A stretch of DNA of 64,000 nucleotides from Bacteroidota bacterium. GTDB lineage: Bacteria > Bacteroidota > Bacteroidia > Cytophagales > Cyclobacteriaceae. Shown piece after piece: positions 26,026 to 37,400 of the stretch. The translations under genes were made by a program, and so were the position numbers. The notes below the pieces were generated by a model. The model was not told the origin of the DNA, did not search any database, and saw only the letters and a program-made list of their open reading frames with translations. The stretch covers positions 1-64,000 of the forward strand of contig JACOSO010000085.1 in the NCBI GenBank assembly GCA_016178785.1, given 5' to 3'. Position 1 is the first letter of the stretch; every line of letters begins with the position of its first letter.

Positions 26026-27303
26026 ATGAAAAGAATTTTTATAATCAACATGTTGATATTGACGTTCGCATTCGCGGATGCGCAGACCAATTCTGAGTTA
26101 AAGTCACTGATCAATAAATCGTTTAACTATTTCCCGCGCATTCAGGAATTGCAAAAGGCATCAGAGGTCTCTGCCATCCGAGTGCAGCAGGCCTGGAGCA
26201 ATTATCAACCTGTGCTATCGGGGGTTGGATCTTTTAATTACGTAAACCCTATCAGTCAAGCCAATTTTGGTGCTGGTGAAATTAAATTTCAACCTAATAA
26301 CAACTACAACTTTAATCTTGCTGTCACTCAGCCGATTTGGGATTTTGGAAAGACCAACGCACAAATTGCAAAGGCTAAAACGGATTTGCTGAGTGCAAAC
26401 ACGAATATCGAACAGGCCAAAGCACAAGTAGCTGCACAAGTAGCCTCAGTTTATTATTCGATGATTTATTTAAAGAAAGCCGTTGCAGTAGAAGATTCGA
26501 TTTTATCTTTCCTGACCGAGAACAAAAAAATCATAGAAAGCAGAATCAAACGTGGCGATGCGCTGCAAATCGATTTAACGAACATTCAGAGTAATATCGA
26601 CCTGGAAGAAAACCGCAAGGTGGATTTTGTCAATTCGTTGCAGAAACAAAAAGCCTTGATGGAATACACCTCCGGTTCGTCAGTTGAACCAACTATTACT
26701 GATTTTGATTTTCCAAAATTCACCGAAGGGCTAGCTGAAGACTATGCCAAGCAAAATAATTTTGATCTTCGCCTCGCAACTCAGCGCACATTAGGGAGTG
26801 AAATGGATTTGAAATATGCGCAGAACAGCCGTTTTCCTTTACTGACATTTGTTGGCGGTACTGGTTATAGAAATGGTTATCAGCCTAATATCAACCCGCT
26901 TATTTTTAACTATGCTTTAGGAGTGAATTTAAGTGTGCCGATTTATTCTCAAGGGAAGACCAGCCAAAATATTCGCATAGCGCAAAGTAATTTGCAAGCC
27001 AATCAATTGGCATCAAAAACGGCAGAGAACAATTTGCGAAGAGACCTTGCTCAAGTTCAGGCCGATCTTTCATCTAATGAAGAGCGAATTAAAAACTCAG
27101 GAGGACAAGTGAATTATGCTCGCGAAGCGTTAACCCTTGCACAATCAAGGTATAAACAAGGAGTTGCTACACATTTGGATTTGCTTAATGCATCGTCTAA
27201 TCTAGAGCGGATATTGTTGAATCAAATCCAATTTCAATATCAGCTTTGCGTTGCAAGAATTGAGCAGGCACGATTGCTGGGTTGGGAGTATTGGGGGGAG
27301 TGA
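26026..27303 (+). CDS. TolC-family outer-membrane efflux channel
   Basis: A 425-residue outer-membrane factor with a signal peptide (MKRIFIINMLILTFAFADAQ) and two repeats of the OEP type: long coiled-coil helices alternating with short strands (NLAVTQPIWDFGKTNAQIAKAK and VNLSVPIYSQGKTSQNIRIAQS). It completes the tripartite pump with the upstream adaptor and permease, separated from the permease by 75 bases of heptad repeats. Confidence 0.93.
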   Translation: MKRIFIINMLILTFAFADAQTNSELKSLINKSFNYFPRIQELQKASEVSAIRVQQAWSNYQPVLSGVGSFNYVNPISQANFGAGEIKFQPNNNYNFNLAVTQPIWDFGKTNAQIAKAKTDLLSANTNIEQAKAQVAAQVASVYYSMIYLKKAVAVEDSILSFLTENKKIIESRIKRGDALQIDLTNIQSNIDLEENRKVDFVNSLQKQKALMEYTSGSSVEPTITDFDFPKFTEGLAEDYAKQNNFDLRLATQRTLGSEMDLKYAQNSRFPLLTFVGGTGYRNGYQPNINPLIFNYALGVNLSVPIYSQGKTSQNIRIAQSNLQANQLASKTAENNLRRDLAQVQADLSSNEERIKNSGGQVNYAREALTLAQSRYKQGVATHLDLLNASSNLERILLNQIQFQYQLCVARIEQARLLGWEYWGE

Positions 27304-27345
27304 CAGAGGTATTTGCATTAACAGGAGAAAAACCAATCTTTGTAA

Positions 27346-27645
27346 ATGCTTTTGCTTGCCGACATAAAAAAAATACAAGATTTCTTGGATACTCAGCCAG
27401 TCACCAAAGCCTTTGTTTTTGGTTCGGTGGCAAGGAATGACGAAAATTCCGACAGTGATGTTGATTTGCTGATAGAATTAGACCATCAAGCTAAAGTCGG
27501 GTTGATGAAATTTGCCTCGATAAAATTTGGACTCGAGAATATTTTACAAAAGAAGATCGACCTTCTCTCTGAAGGTGGGATATCGAAATTTATCTCCCCA
27601 GCCATAACAAATGAAAAGAAATTGATTTATGAAAAGCGGGCTTAG
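27346..27645 (+). CDS. mntA: MNT-type nucleotidyltransferase antitoxin (MntA-like)
   Basis: A 99-residue minimal nucleotidyltransferase with an exact GSx10DxD motif (Gly26-Ser27 to Asp38/Asp40). In characterised HEPN/MNT pairs the MntA protein AMPylates a tyrosine of the HepT toxin and thereby neutralises it. The gene overlaps hepT by 17 bases. An AATCTTTG sequence (27335-27342) with TTTG at 27312-27315 resembles a promoter, but it sits only three bases from the ATG. Confidence 0.88.
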   Translation: MLLLADIKKIQDFLDTQPVTKAFVFGSVARNDENSDSDVDLLIELDHQAKVGLMKFASIKFGLENILQKKIDLLSEGGISKFISPAITNEKKLIYEKRA

Positions 27646-27976
27646 CGACAAGGCTCGCTTGCAACATATCCTTGAAGCTATCGATGAAATTGAATCGTAT
27701 GTTAAAGATTCATCGTTCAATGATTTTATTAAGGATTCCAAAACCCGATTTGCCACGATCAAGCAACTTGAAATAATTGGGGAAGCAGCAGGTAACCTTA
27801 ATCAGGAATTGCTCAAAGAATTTGATGAAATCGATTGGAGAGCAGTAAAAGCATTTCGCAACGTCATGGTTCACGAGTATTTTAGTGTGAATCTTGAAAC
27901 TGTCTGGAACACAGTCTTTGAAGATTTACCTCCCCTGAAACAGACTGCCGACCGCATGATGCAAAAGTTTACATAA
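27629..27976 (+). CDS. hepT: HEPN-domain toxin (HepT/DUF86-like)
   Basis: A 115-residue all-helical HEPN protein with the RNase motif Rx4H (Arg77, His82) in RNVMVHEY and the tyrosine Tyr84 that is the AMPylation target in HepT homologues. All key residues are intact, so the toxin is expected to be active. It is translationally coupled to mntA by overlap and stops five bases before fahA; the pair looks like a compact insertion between the efflux operon and fahA. Confidence 0.88.
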   Translation: MKSGLSDKARLQHILEAIDEIESYVKDSSFNDFIKDSKTRFATIKQLEIIGEAAGNLNQELLKEFDEIDWRAVKAFRNVMVHEYFSVNLETVWNTVFEDLPPLKQTADRMMQKFT

Positions 27977-27981
27977 TCGCA

Positions 27982-29256
27982 ATGATGTTAAAATCGAATA
28001 GCCCAAACTTGAAATCTTGGGTAGATGTACCCAAAGGTTCTGACTTTCCAATTCAGAATATTCCTTTCGGAATTTTTAAGACGAAATATCTATCGCCCGT
28101 GGCCGGGGTTGCCATTGGCAATCACGTGATTGACTTGGTGTACCTTCATGAGAATGGATTCTTTGATAAACTGAGCTTGCCCCAGGGAATCTTCAATCAA
28201 AAATACCTGAATGATTTTTTGGCACTTGGCCGAAAGAAAGGGCGCGAAGTACGCGAACGGATTTCTGAGTTGCTTCGGCACGATAACGATGAACTGAAGT
28301 CTAACAAAGCAGCGTGCGAGATTGCTCTAATCCCCATGAGCGAAGTGCAGATGCTCATGCCCGTGCGTGTGCCCAACTATACCGATTTTTACAGCAGCGA
28401 AGAGCATGCAACCAATGTAGGCTCCATGTTTCGCGATCCAAAAAATGCACTGCTCCCCAACTGGAAGCATTTGCCTGTGGGTTACCATGGAAGGGCATCC
28501 TCGATTGTGGTTTCAGGCACGCCAATCCATCGCCCGAAAGGACAAGTAAAACCGCCCGATGCCGAGTTTCCTGTTTTTTGCCCGTCACAGAAATTGGATT
28601 TTGAATTGGAGGTAGCATTCATCACTTGCGCAGAAACAAAACTCGGTTCGCATATCACGACTAAAGATGCTGAAGAAAATATTTTTGGCTTGGTTCTTTT
28701 CAATGACTGGAGCGCCCGCGATATACAAACCTGGGAATATGTTCCGCTTGGACCGTTTCTCTCGAAGAATTTTGGCTCAACCATTTCTCCGTGGATTGTG
28801 ACCCTAGACGCACTGGAGCCATTCCGGGTTAAAGGTCCTGAGCAATTTCCTCACGTGTTGCCATACCTTTCGTTCGATGGAGAAAAGAATTATGACATCA
28901 CATTGGAAGTTTTGATCCAACCAGAAAAATCTGAGCCGACAATCGTAAGCCGTTCCAACTTCAAGTACATGTATTGGAACATAGCCCAGCAACTAGCTCA
29001 TCATACCGTCAATGGCTGCAACATTCAAGTGGGTGATATGTATGGGAGTGGCACCATCAGTGGGCCATCACCTGGCTCATATGGATCGATGCTGGAATTG
29101 GCCTGGAATGGACAGCGGCCATTGCATTTAGCGGATGGAAGTGAGCGAAAATTCCTTCTCGACAACGATACAGTTATCATTCGTGGTCATGCCGAAAAGG
29201 ACGGTATTCGCATTGGATTTGGAGAGTGCAAAGGTAAATTACTCGGTGCCCTTTAA
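27982..29256 (+). CDS. fahA: Fumarylacetoacetase
   Basis: Last enzyme of tyrosine/homogentisate degradation, hydrolysing fumarylacetoacetate to fumarate and acetoacetate. The 424-residue protein has the N-terminal SH3-like domain and the FAH fold with YTDFYSSEEHATNVG (Asp135 and His142 match the metal ligand and catalytic His of the mouse enzyme), DFELEVAF and FNDWSARDIQTWEY. Its coding end overlaps by 18 bases the end of the convergent minus-strand gene. Confidence 0.97.
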   Translation: MMLKSNSPNLKSWVDVPKGSDFPIQNIPFGIFKTKYLSPVAGVAIGNHVIDLVYLHENGFFDKLSLPQGIFNQKYLNDFLALGRKKGREVRERISELLRHDNDELKSNKAACEIALIPMSEVQMLMPVRVPNYTDFYSSEEHATNVGSMFRDPKNALLPNWKHLPVGYHGRASSIVVSGTPIHRPKGQVKPPDAEFPVFCPSQKLDFELEVAFITCAETKLGSHITTKDAEENIFGLVLFNDWSARDIQTWEYVPLGPFLSKNFGSTISPWIVTLDALEPFRVKGPEQFPHVLPYLSFDGEKNYDITLEVLIQPEKSEPTIVSRSNFKYMYWNIAQQLAHHTVNGCNIQVGDMYGSGTISGPSPGSYGSMLELAWNGQRPLHLADGSERKFLLDNDTVIIRGHAEKDGIRIGFGECKGKLLGAL

Positions 29257-30393
29257 TCTCAGATGCTTAGAGTTGTAAGCTTTAACCAATTTTAACTGAT
29301 CGGCTATACTTAATTTCTTGGACGCTTTCATTTCTTGTAAAAGTTCCGGGTCATGAGCTAGGATTATGGAAAGGGTCTTTTCATTCAATGGAATGATGAG
29401 CCCATTTTTTAAATCCAGTGAGATACAGTCAAATCCGTTGCTCGCGATAGCAGTTCCAAATGGTCCAAAAGCTAATCCAATAGCGGCAGCATCTCCAGGT
29501 GCAAGATAGTGATCCAACCAGACAAAGTATCTTCCTTTTTCAATCACTTGGGCATAATGTGCTTTTGCGTTTCCTTTGTTATAAAAGAATGTATTGATAT
29601 AAATATCTTTTCCATCGCTAAATCCAAATGCCTCGTTAATTCTTTTATCGGAGGTCAAGGTTCTTAGTTCGATGTAGCCATATTGAGGGATGATCTTAAA
29701 TTCGGTCATAATCGAGGGAGAATTTGTTCTTAGCTCCTTATAGTTTTTATAAATTCCCTTCTTTAAAACTGGCGCAACGAGGATAGAATTTGAATCGTAC
29801 GGCATCCATTGCTGTCCTAGAGTTAAATATTCACGATGAGATGTGCTTTCAGGAGTGGCGGTTGCAAGTTTCTTAAGGCATGAGGCTAAGCAGGAATTGA
29901 TCCTCCTTAAATGTGAACCTGTTACATCCAGGCCCCCTGATTCCTGATGGTCAGTGCATGTATAAAATTTTCTCAGTTTCCCTGAGTCAAGTTCGCAAAA
30001 TGAAATTTCCATGTCGGCATATCCGGTTTCTTTGAATCGGTAGGTTTTCTCTAAAATATTGAATTCGTCAAAGACTGCAATTAGCCGTCTCTGCTTGGAA
30101 TGTGCTTTTCCAACCACCGTTTTGAAATAGTTTTGAAGCGAATTGGTAAACCCTCCGGTTAGGTCGGCTGAAACTTGAACCATATTCGCCCCCTTCTGAA
30201 CCACACCAATACTTTCCTTATTTGACCTGTTGTCAATGACACTGTCGATGTAAAAGGTTCTATCGGGTATAATAAATATACTTGGTTGCAATTCAATCAG
30301 GTGTTTTTCTTGGCAAAGACCAGGTTTAGCAAAGAAAAGAATAGGTAGAACAGCGACAAATTGGATTGCTTTTATTAGGGATTTCAGCGCCAT
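29239..30393 (-). CDS. Secreted protein of unknown function, 384 residues
   Basis: I do not recognise the family. A signal peptide (MALKSLIKAIQFVAVLPILFFAKPGLCQ) precedes a mature region with a run of distinctive stretches such as FGFSDGKDIYINTFFYNKGNAKAHY and APGDAAAIGLAFGPFG. A conserved-looking Cys is at the predicted cleavage region (GLCQ) but does not form a clear lipobox. It ends inside the fahA coding region and is divergent from gyrA, 145 bases apart. Confidence 0.82.
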   Translation of the reverse strand: MALKSLIKAIQFVAVLPILFFAKPGLCQEKHLIELQPSIFIIPDRTFYIDSVIDNRSNKESIGVVQKGANMVQVSADLTGGFTNSLQNYFKTVVGKAHSKQRRLIAVFDEFNILEKTYRFKETGYADMEISFCELDSGKLRKFYTCTDHQESGGLDVTGSHLRRINSCLASCLKKLATATPESTSHREYLTLGQQWMPYDSNSILVAPVLKKGIYKNYKELRTNSPSIMTEFKIIPQYGYIELRTLTSDKRINEAFGFSDGKDIYINTFFYNKGNAKAHYAQVIEKGRYFVWLDHYLAPGDAAAIGLAFGPFGTAIASNGFDCISLDLKNGLIIPLNEKTLSIILAHDPELLQEMKASKKLSIADQLKLVKAYNSKHLRLKGTE

Positions 30394-30538
30394 GTGTGAC
30401 GAAATTTTGGGCGCGCAAAATAGGCATTAATTTTAATGTGCTGGCAGGCATTATTTCGACAAAAAACGCAGCATTTTCCAACCTATTTTCGCTACCTTCA
30501 CGGCTCAAATTTTTACCCGTTTTTAACTCGATTTTACA

Positions 30539-33049
30539 GTGGCAGAAAACACCGGAGAACCCCTCGAAAGACAGTCCATAATCCCCATCAATATTGAAGA
30601 CGAAATGCGTGGCGCGTACATCGACTACTCGATGTCGGTCATCATTTCGCGTGCCCTTCCAGACGTGCGCGATGGCCTCAAGCCGGTGCATAGACGGGTG
30701 CTCTATGGCATGTTGGAGCTTGGAGTAAACTACAATCGTCCTTATAAGAAATCAGCCCGTATTGTCGGTGATGTAATGGGTAAGTATCACCCTCACGGGG
30801 ATGCCTCCATTTACGATACCATGGTGCGAATGGCCCAAGACTGGAGCATGCGCTACATGTTGGTAGATGGCCAGGGAAATTTTGGCTCCGTGGATGGTGA
30901 TCCGCCAGCTGCCATGCGATATACGGAAGCCCGCTTGCGCAGGATAGCTGAAGAACTTTTGGCTGATATCAATAAAAACACAGTCGATTTTCAACCGACT
31001 TATGATGATCAGAATTCTGAGCCCACGGTATTACCTGCAAAGGTTCCGAATTTATTGATCAATGGTTCGTCTGGGATTGCCGTGGGTATGGCTACCAATA
31101 TGCCTCCGCATAACTTGAGTGAAGTGATTGACGGTACGATTGCCTACATCGATAACCGTGCGATTACTATCCCTGAGTTGATGAAGATTGTTCTGGGCCC
31201 AGATTTTCCTACGGGTGGAATCATCTATGGCTATCAAGGCATTCAGGAGGCATTCCTAACCGGAAGAGGAAAAATTATTGTACGAGCCAAGGCTGAAATT
31301 GTAACCAATAACAATGGCAAGGAACAAATCATAGCGACCGAAATTCCTTATCAGGTAAATAAGGCGCAGATGATCGAGCGAACAGCTACGCTGATCAATG
31401 AAAAGAGAATTGAGGGCATCAGCGATATGCGCGATGAATCTGATAGAGACGGATTCAGAGTGGTTTATGATTTGAAGAAAGATGCCATACCCAATATCGT
31501 TCTCAACAACCTCTTCAAACACACTCAGCTCCAATCTTCTTTTGGGGTAAACAATGTAGCGCTGGTAAAAGGACGTCCGCAGACATTGAACTTGAAGGAT
31601 CTGATAGTGCACTTTGTTGATCATAGACACGAAGTGGTTGTTCGTAGGACGAAGTTTGAATTGGAAGAGGCTGAAAAGCGCGCTCACATTTTAGAAGGCT
31701 ACCTGATTGCACTTGATCATTTGGACGAGGTGATTGCCTTGATCCGCAATTCGAAAGATCCGGACATTGCAAAGGCGGGATTGATAGAGAAATTCCAGCT
31801 TTCCGAAATCCAGGCAAAAGCCATTTTGGAAATGCGTTTGCAACGCCTGACAGGCCTTGAGCGTGAGAAAATCCAAAATGAATACAAGGAGGTAAAAGAG
31901 CTTATTGGCCGACTTAACGAGATTTTAGGAAGCGAAACCGTCCGCATGGATATCATTAAGGGTGAGTTGCTCGAGATGAGAGAACGATACGGTGACGCAC
32001 GCAGAACGCAAATCGTTCATAGCGAAGAAGACATCACCATGGAAGACATGATTCCTAACGAGGAGATGGTGATCACTATTTCAAATCAAGGATATGTAAA
32101 GCGTACTTCACTTTCTGAATATCGAACCCAAGGCAGGGGAGGAATAGGCTCAAGGGCTGCCGGCTCCAAGGATGATGATTTCACAGAGCATTTGTTCGTT
32201 GCACAAGCGCACAACTACCTTCTCATTTTCACCGAGTTTGGAAAAGTCTATTGGAAGAAAGTTTACGAAATCCCTGAAGGAAATAAAACGTCCAAAGGAC
32301 GAGCTATCCAAAACCTGTTGAACATTGAGCCGGGTGACAGCGTGAGGGCAGTGCTCAACCTTAAAAACCTGAATGACGAAGAGTATCTAAATAATACGTT
32401 TGTGATTCTTTGTACTGAAAAAGGTATCATCAAGAAGACTTTGCTTGAAGCATATTCTCGTCCGCGTGCGAATGGAATTACGGCCATCACAGTGCACCAA
32501 GGCGACCGCTTGCTGGATGCAGCATTGACCAATGGAAAAAATCACATCATCATTGCGAAAAGCGAAGGTAAAGCAGTTCATTTCAACGAAGCCGATGTTC
32601 GTCCGATGGGACGCAATGCCGCGGGAGTGAAAGGAGCAACGCTTGAAAATGACGAGGACAAGGTGATCGGGATGGTTTGTATCTCTCGCGAAGATGCCAA
32701 CTTACTTGTTGTTTCTGAAAAAGGGTACGGCAAGCGATCAGACATTGGCGATTACCGCATCACCCACCGTGGTGGAAAGGGAGTGAAGACCATCAACGTA
32801 ACAGAGAAAACTGGCAAGCTTGTTGCCATTAAGGAAGTAGTTGATAAAGACGATTTGATGATCATTAATAAATCAGGCATTAGCATTCGCATCAGCGTTG
32901 AAGAATTGCGCGTGATGGGCCGTGCCACACAAGGTGTACGCTTGATCAAACTTAATGAAGACGATGCCATTTCATCGGTAGAAAAAATCCAGAAGATGGA
33001 AGGTGTAATTGAAAACGGAACAGACCCCGAGTCTGAAACCTCTAGTTAA
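30539..33049 (+). CDS. gyrA: DNA gyrase subunit A
   Basis: Type IIA topoisomerase breakage-reunion subunit, 836 residues, starting at GTG 30539. The catalytic tyrosine is Tyr128 in [10 protein letters not shown]. The quinolone-resistance region reads [11 protein letters not shown], so the position equal to E. coli Ser83 is Ala89 and that equal to Ala84 is Ser90, while the acidic residue (Asp93) is kept. The C-terminal beta-pinwheel has a GyrA-box-like QGRGGIG and a further HRGGKG. Several antisense open frames across it are shadows. Confidence 0.97.
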   Translation: MAENTGEPLERQSIIPINIEDEMRGAYIDYSMSVIISRALPDVRDGLKPVHRRVLYGMLELGVNYNRPYKKSARIVGDVMGKYHPHGDASIYDTMVRMAQDWSMRYMLVDGQGNFGSVDGDPPAAMRYTEARLRRIAEELLADINKNTVDFQPTYDDQNSEPTVLPAKVPNLLINGSSGIAVGMATNMPPHNLSEVIDGTIAYIDNRAITIPELMKIVLGPDFPTGGIIYGYQGIQEAFLTGRGKIIVRAKAEIVTNNNGKEQIIATEIPYQVNKAQMIERTATLINEKRIEGISDMRDESDRDGFRVVYDLKKDAIPNIVLNNLFKHTQLQSSFGVNNVALVKGRPQTLNLKDLIVHFVDHRHEVVVRRTKFELEEAEKRAHILEGYLIALDHLDEVIALIRNSKDPDIAKAGLIEKFQLSEIQAKAILEMRLQRLTGLEREKIQNEYKEVKELIGRLNEILGSETVRMDIIKGELLEMRERYGDARRTQIVHSEEDITMEDMIPNEEMVITISNQGYVKRTSLSEYRTQGRGGIGSRAAGSKDDDFTEHLFVAQAHNYLLIFTEFGKVYWKKVYEIPEGNKTSKGRAIQNLLNIEPGDSVRAVLNLKNLNDEEYLNNTFVILCTEKGIIKKTLLEAYSRPRANGITAITVHQGDRLLDAALTNGKNHIIIAKSEGKAVHFNEADVRPMGRNAAGVKGATLENDEDKVIGMVCISREDANLLVVSEKGYGKRSDIGDYRITHRGGKGVKTINVTEKTGKLVAIKEVVDKDDLMIINKSGISIRISVEELRVMGRATQGVRLIKLNEDDAISSVEKIQKMEGVIENGTDPESETSS

Positions 33050-33104
33050 TAATGACCTTAAACTTTTAACCATAACCAATAACTTAGAATTTAATCTACA
33101 TCCT

Positions 33105-34343
33105 ATGAAAAGAATAATTTTCATTTGTCTATTAAGCCCGATGTTTGCGCTGGCTCAGAAGGAAATTAAGCCAAGTGTTACCAAAGCAGAAGCTGCCTTG
33201 CAAAAAGGAGCATTTGATGAAGCAAAGGCCATCATTGACGTAACTGTTGCCAACCAGGAATTTATGGTTGATAAAAAAGGTAACCCATCTAAGAATGCGG
33301 CCAAAGCATGGTATCTGAAAGGTTTGATCTATGCCGGTATTGATACAACCAAGGCAGATAAATTCAAGTCGCTTGAGGCTGATCCTTTTAAGGTGGTGAA
33401 AGAAGCATTTACTAAAGCGGAGGAAATAGACAAAGGAAAAAATGAAAGCTTGGTCAATAAAATTTTCCTTGGTCAACCTCTTCCTATGACAAAAAAAGAA
33501 GTGGCCGGTACTTTAGCTCAGAAGTATTTGGAGAGAGGTTATGATATCTACAAAACCAAAGACTATAAAAAAGCCTTTGTGGATATGGAGAAAGTGGTCT
33601 TTTTCGTCCCGGATGACACCACTCAATTGATGAATGCGGGTGTTTATTTCGGCCCTTCTGCAGGTGAAGACGATAAGTCGATTGACTATATCAAAAAATA
33701 TATAGCTGCCAGTGGAAAAAACACAGATGCTTACATTCAACTGTACACCATCTACACCAAGAAAAAAGACACCGAGTCGGCATTGAAAGTAGCGCAAGAG
33801 TTGTCGGCTAAGTATCCTACTAACGTGGATTTTTTAAACATGGAGTACAATATCTACGCCCAGAATAATAGACTGCCGGAAGCAAAATTGTTAATGCAAA
33901 AAAGAGCCGGTGCAAATCCTCAAGACAAGGAGTCAAGGTATTTTTTGGGGTTAATCTGCAATGAAATGAAAGATCCTGTGGAGACAATGAAATGGATGCA
34001 AGAAGCGATAAAAATTGATCCCGACTATTATGAAGCAAACTTGGTAATAGCAAAACTTACCTACACTGAAGCACAAAACCTGCGTAAGGAACGTACTGCC
34101 ATTGCAGGATCAAAGCCTGCTGACCTAGCCAAACGTCAGGAGCTTTATCAAAAAATACCTGTAAAGTTGAAAGAGTCTGAGGTTTATTGGAAGAAATGTC
34201 TTGATGCCAAGCCTAATGAAGAAGAAGCTCTTTACGGAATTTTTTCTCTGTACAACGACATCTCAACTTACGATGAAAAATACGAAGCGAAAATCACAGA
34301 GCTGAAGAAGAAAATGAAATCACTAGGCCTGGAAGTGGATTAA
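33105..34343 (+). CDS. Secreted tetratricopeptide-repeat protein
   Basis: A 412-residue exported protein: signal peptide MKRIIFICLLSPMFALAQ followed by helical repeats of TPR type (KAEAALQKGAFDEAKAII near the N-terminus, DYYEANLVIAKLTYTEAQNLRKE late). An upstream TTG at 33009 lies inside gyrA and would bury the signal peptide, so ATG 33105 is the start. It probably serves as a periplasmic scaffold. A clear hairpin terminator follows. Confidence 0.88.
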   Translation: MKRIIFICLLSPMFALAQKEIKPSVTKAEAALQKGAFDEAKAIIDVTVANQEFMVDKKGNPSKNAAKAWYLKGLIYAGIDTTKADKFKSLEADPFKVVKEAFTKAEEIDKGKNESLVNKIFLGQPLPMTKKEVAGTLAQKYLERGYDIYKTKDYKKAFVDMEKVVFFVPDDTTQLMNAGVYFGPSAGEDDKSIDYIKKYIAASGKNTDAYIQLYTIYTKKKDTESALKVAQELSAKYPTNVDFLNMEYNIYAQNNRLPEAKLLMQKRAGANPQDKESRYFLGLICNEMKDPVETMKWMQEAIKIDPDYYEANLVIAKLTYTEAQNLRKERTAIAGSKPADLAKRQELYQKIPVKLKESEVYWKKCLDAKPNEEEALYGIFSLYNDISTYDEKYEAKITELKKKMKSLGLEVD

Positions 34344-34372
34344 AAAAGTGAGATATTCAAATAATAGATAAG

Positions 34373-34400
34373 GGCCGGTGTTATCCGGCCTTTGTTGTTT
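34373..34400 (+). terminator. Rho-independent terminator after the TPR gene
   Basis: GGCCGG (34373-34378) and CCGGCC (34385-34390) form a 6-bp G/C stem with a 6-base loop, followed by a T-rich run. It lies between the TPR and AsmA-like genes. Confidence 0.8.
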
Positions 34401-34441
34401 TAATTCATTTTTTCAGTAAAGTTTGATCTCTAAATTTAGAA

Positions 34442-37400
34442 ATGAGGAAACTTTTAAAATGGGCTGCCCTTGGCTTTGGCGGGATTTTGATCGTGACAAT
34501 TGTTGCTGCTATCCTTTTGCCTCGGATTTATGAAGAAAAAATCAGAATTGATCTGGAGCAGGAAATCGATCGCCACGTAGATGCAGATGTTACTTTCAGT
34601 GAAGTACATTTAAAATTGTTTCGTCATTTTCCAAACCTCACACTTTCCCTCAATGACTTGCTTATTAAAGGAAAAGAAGATTTTAAACACGACACGCTTG
34701 CTGCTGTGAAAGAAATTCAACTGGAAGTTAGGCTCTGGAGTTTGATCTCCAAACGTGAAATCGAACTGAAAAGCGTGCACATGGTTGATCCTGAAATCAA
34801 TGTGTATGTTCTCAAAGACGGTAAAGCCAATTACGACATTGTAAAGCGTTCTGCAGATTCCACTTCATCAGTGCCTTCAAAACCATCATCAATGAAAATT
34901 GCCATTGACAAAGTGAGTATAGAGCGAGGGAAAATGACATATTCAGATTGGCAGAAAAATATCTTTGCAGAAGCGATTGATATCGAGCATACAGGTGGAG
35001 GAGATTTTATGCGGGACTTGTTCGAATATGAAACACTGACAACGATTCGACAGTTTTCTCTCAACTATGATAAGGTTCAGTATCTTTTCAAGAAGACCCT
35101 GGGCATAGATTTGATCATCGAAATGAATTTACCTCAAAGCAAATTCACTTTTAAGGAAAATCAAATTCAGATCAATCATTTTGTTTTCAGCATCGATGGA
35201 TTTTTTCAACAGGTGGTTGACCGCTATGCAATGAACGTGAAGTTCAAAGCGAAGGAAACTTCCTTTAAAAATATCCTGTCATTGGTGCCGGGATTATACA
35301 TGAAAAATTTTGACTACATGGAAACCCGTGGCGAGTTAGGTTTCAGCGGATTTTTGGATGGTGTGTACTCCGATTCTACCAAAGAACTACCTGCTTTTCA
35401 CCTTGATGTAAATGTGAAAAATGCGATGGTTAAAATTGACAGTTTACCAGAGGCGTTTAATAACATCCAATTTGAACTTGTAGTTGATAACAAAGAGAGG
35501 ATTCTTGACAGCACAGTAATTGACTTGAAAACGTTTCATGTAGAGTTGGGCCGGCATCCCGTGCATGGAAGGATAAAAGTGGAAGGTCTGCACAAACCCA
35601 AAATTGATGCCGATATTTTTGCCGATGTTGATATCGCCTCTCTTGAGCGATTATTCCCAATCCGAAATTTAACACTTAAAGGAAAAGTGAATTTTGAATT
35701 TAAAACGAAGGGAATTTTTGATCAGAGGAACTCAGTAATTCCTCTTTTTAATCTTAACCTGAAATTAACTGACGGTTATGCGCGATACGATAGTTTGCCA
35801 AGGCCAATTTCGAATCTTCAGTTTCATTTGAATGCCGATAACAAAACGGGTAAGCTCGAAAATACGTTGGTCGATTTCAGGCAGGTTCATGCAGAGGTAG
35901 ACGATAATGTGCTTCACGGGTTTGCAAAACTGAAAGGATACCCTGATACTGAAATCGATGCCGATATTGATGCGGATCTTGATCTTGAGGACATTGAAAA
36001 AATCTACCCCATTGACGGGTATCAACTGAAAGGAAGATTCAATCTCGATGTTCTTGCCAAAGGATTGTACAGCAAAGACAAGAAAAAATTTCCAATGGTA
36101 GATTCAAAAGTAAAACTCACAGATGGTTCCATTCAATATAGAAATTATCCACCCATAAAGGGCGTTCGTTTTTTTGCAGAGGCATTAAGCACAACGGGCG
36201 ATCTTGCCGATTCAAGACTCAACATCAATAAATTTACTTATACACTTGAGGATGAACCATTCGAAATAACAGGGAGTCTTGCCAATCTCAATAACTATGA
36301 GTACAGCTTTAATGTGAATGGAAAAGCAGATTTGTCAAAAGTCGCGCTCGTGTTCCCGATGGAAGGAATTCAACTTTCTGGTTTGATTGATGCCCAGCTG
36401 AAAACAAGCGGCTTGGTCAGCGATATTGAAAATAAAAATTATTCTAGAGTAAATTCTTCCGGAAGAATTATTGCAACTGGAGTGAGTATAAGTGGAGTCA
36501 AGGTTCCGAATCCCATCAAAATTAATAATGCGCTGTTTACGTTCACATCTTCTAAAATTATAATGGAAAGCTTTGAAGGAAAATTTGGAAAGAGCAATGT
36601 GAAGATGAATGGCGATATCAGCAATTACATGGCCTTTACAACTAGCAACAAAGATTTTATTAAAGGAGATCTTGAGTTGACCTGCGACACGCTCGACCTT
36701 AATGAGTGGATGCCCCCCAGGCAGACAGCCACCGGAAAGCCAGTACCAACTACCGATACAACTCATTCAAAGCTTACTGTGATTGAAGTGCCCAAGAATC
36801 TCAACTTTGTTTTCGATTCCCAAATTCACATGGTAAAGTATGAAGATTTGAAAATCAAAGAGCTGGATGGCGAAATCTCAATCAAAGACGGAGTGATGAG
36901 CCTTCACGAAACAGGCTTCAATTCTCTTGATGCAAGATTCAGTGTGAACGCAGATTATAATACAAGAGATATTGCCCATCCACTTTTTGATATGGATGTG
37001 GACGTAAAAGATTTAGACATTAATCGCGCTTATCGCGAAGTGAAATTGATGAGAGACTTGGCACCATCAACGGCCAACGTGTATGGAAAATTCTCGGTGA
37101 CATACAAATTGAAAGGGGAATTTACCAAAGACATGAGCCCCAAATTAGAGACCTTAACAGGGGGTGGCATCATGCGAATAGCCGAGGCTAAGATCAATGG
37201 CATGAAATTATTTGAAGAGATCAGTAAAAGTGCTAAGAAAAACGAAATCAATGATCCTCACTTGAAAGATTTTACCATGGAGACCGAGATTCGCGACAGC
37301 AAAATCATCGTAAAACCTTTTTCAATAAAAGTATCCGGGTTTGATGCCGATATCGAGGGTGTGAACACCATGAACGGAATGGTGAATTACCTGGTGAAAA

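Noticed and set aside
29239-29256. 18-base overlap of fahA with the convergent gene as a sign of a wrong frame
   Set aside because: Both genes have coherent proteins with their own features, and the window shows several other abutting or overlapping convergent ends (11394/11395, 14346-14349).
30326-30691. A 121-codon minus-strand open frame across the gyrA start
   Set aside because: It overlaps gyrA codons and the signal peptide of the 29239-30393 gene and shows no domain; it is a shadow.
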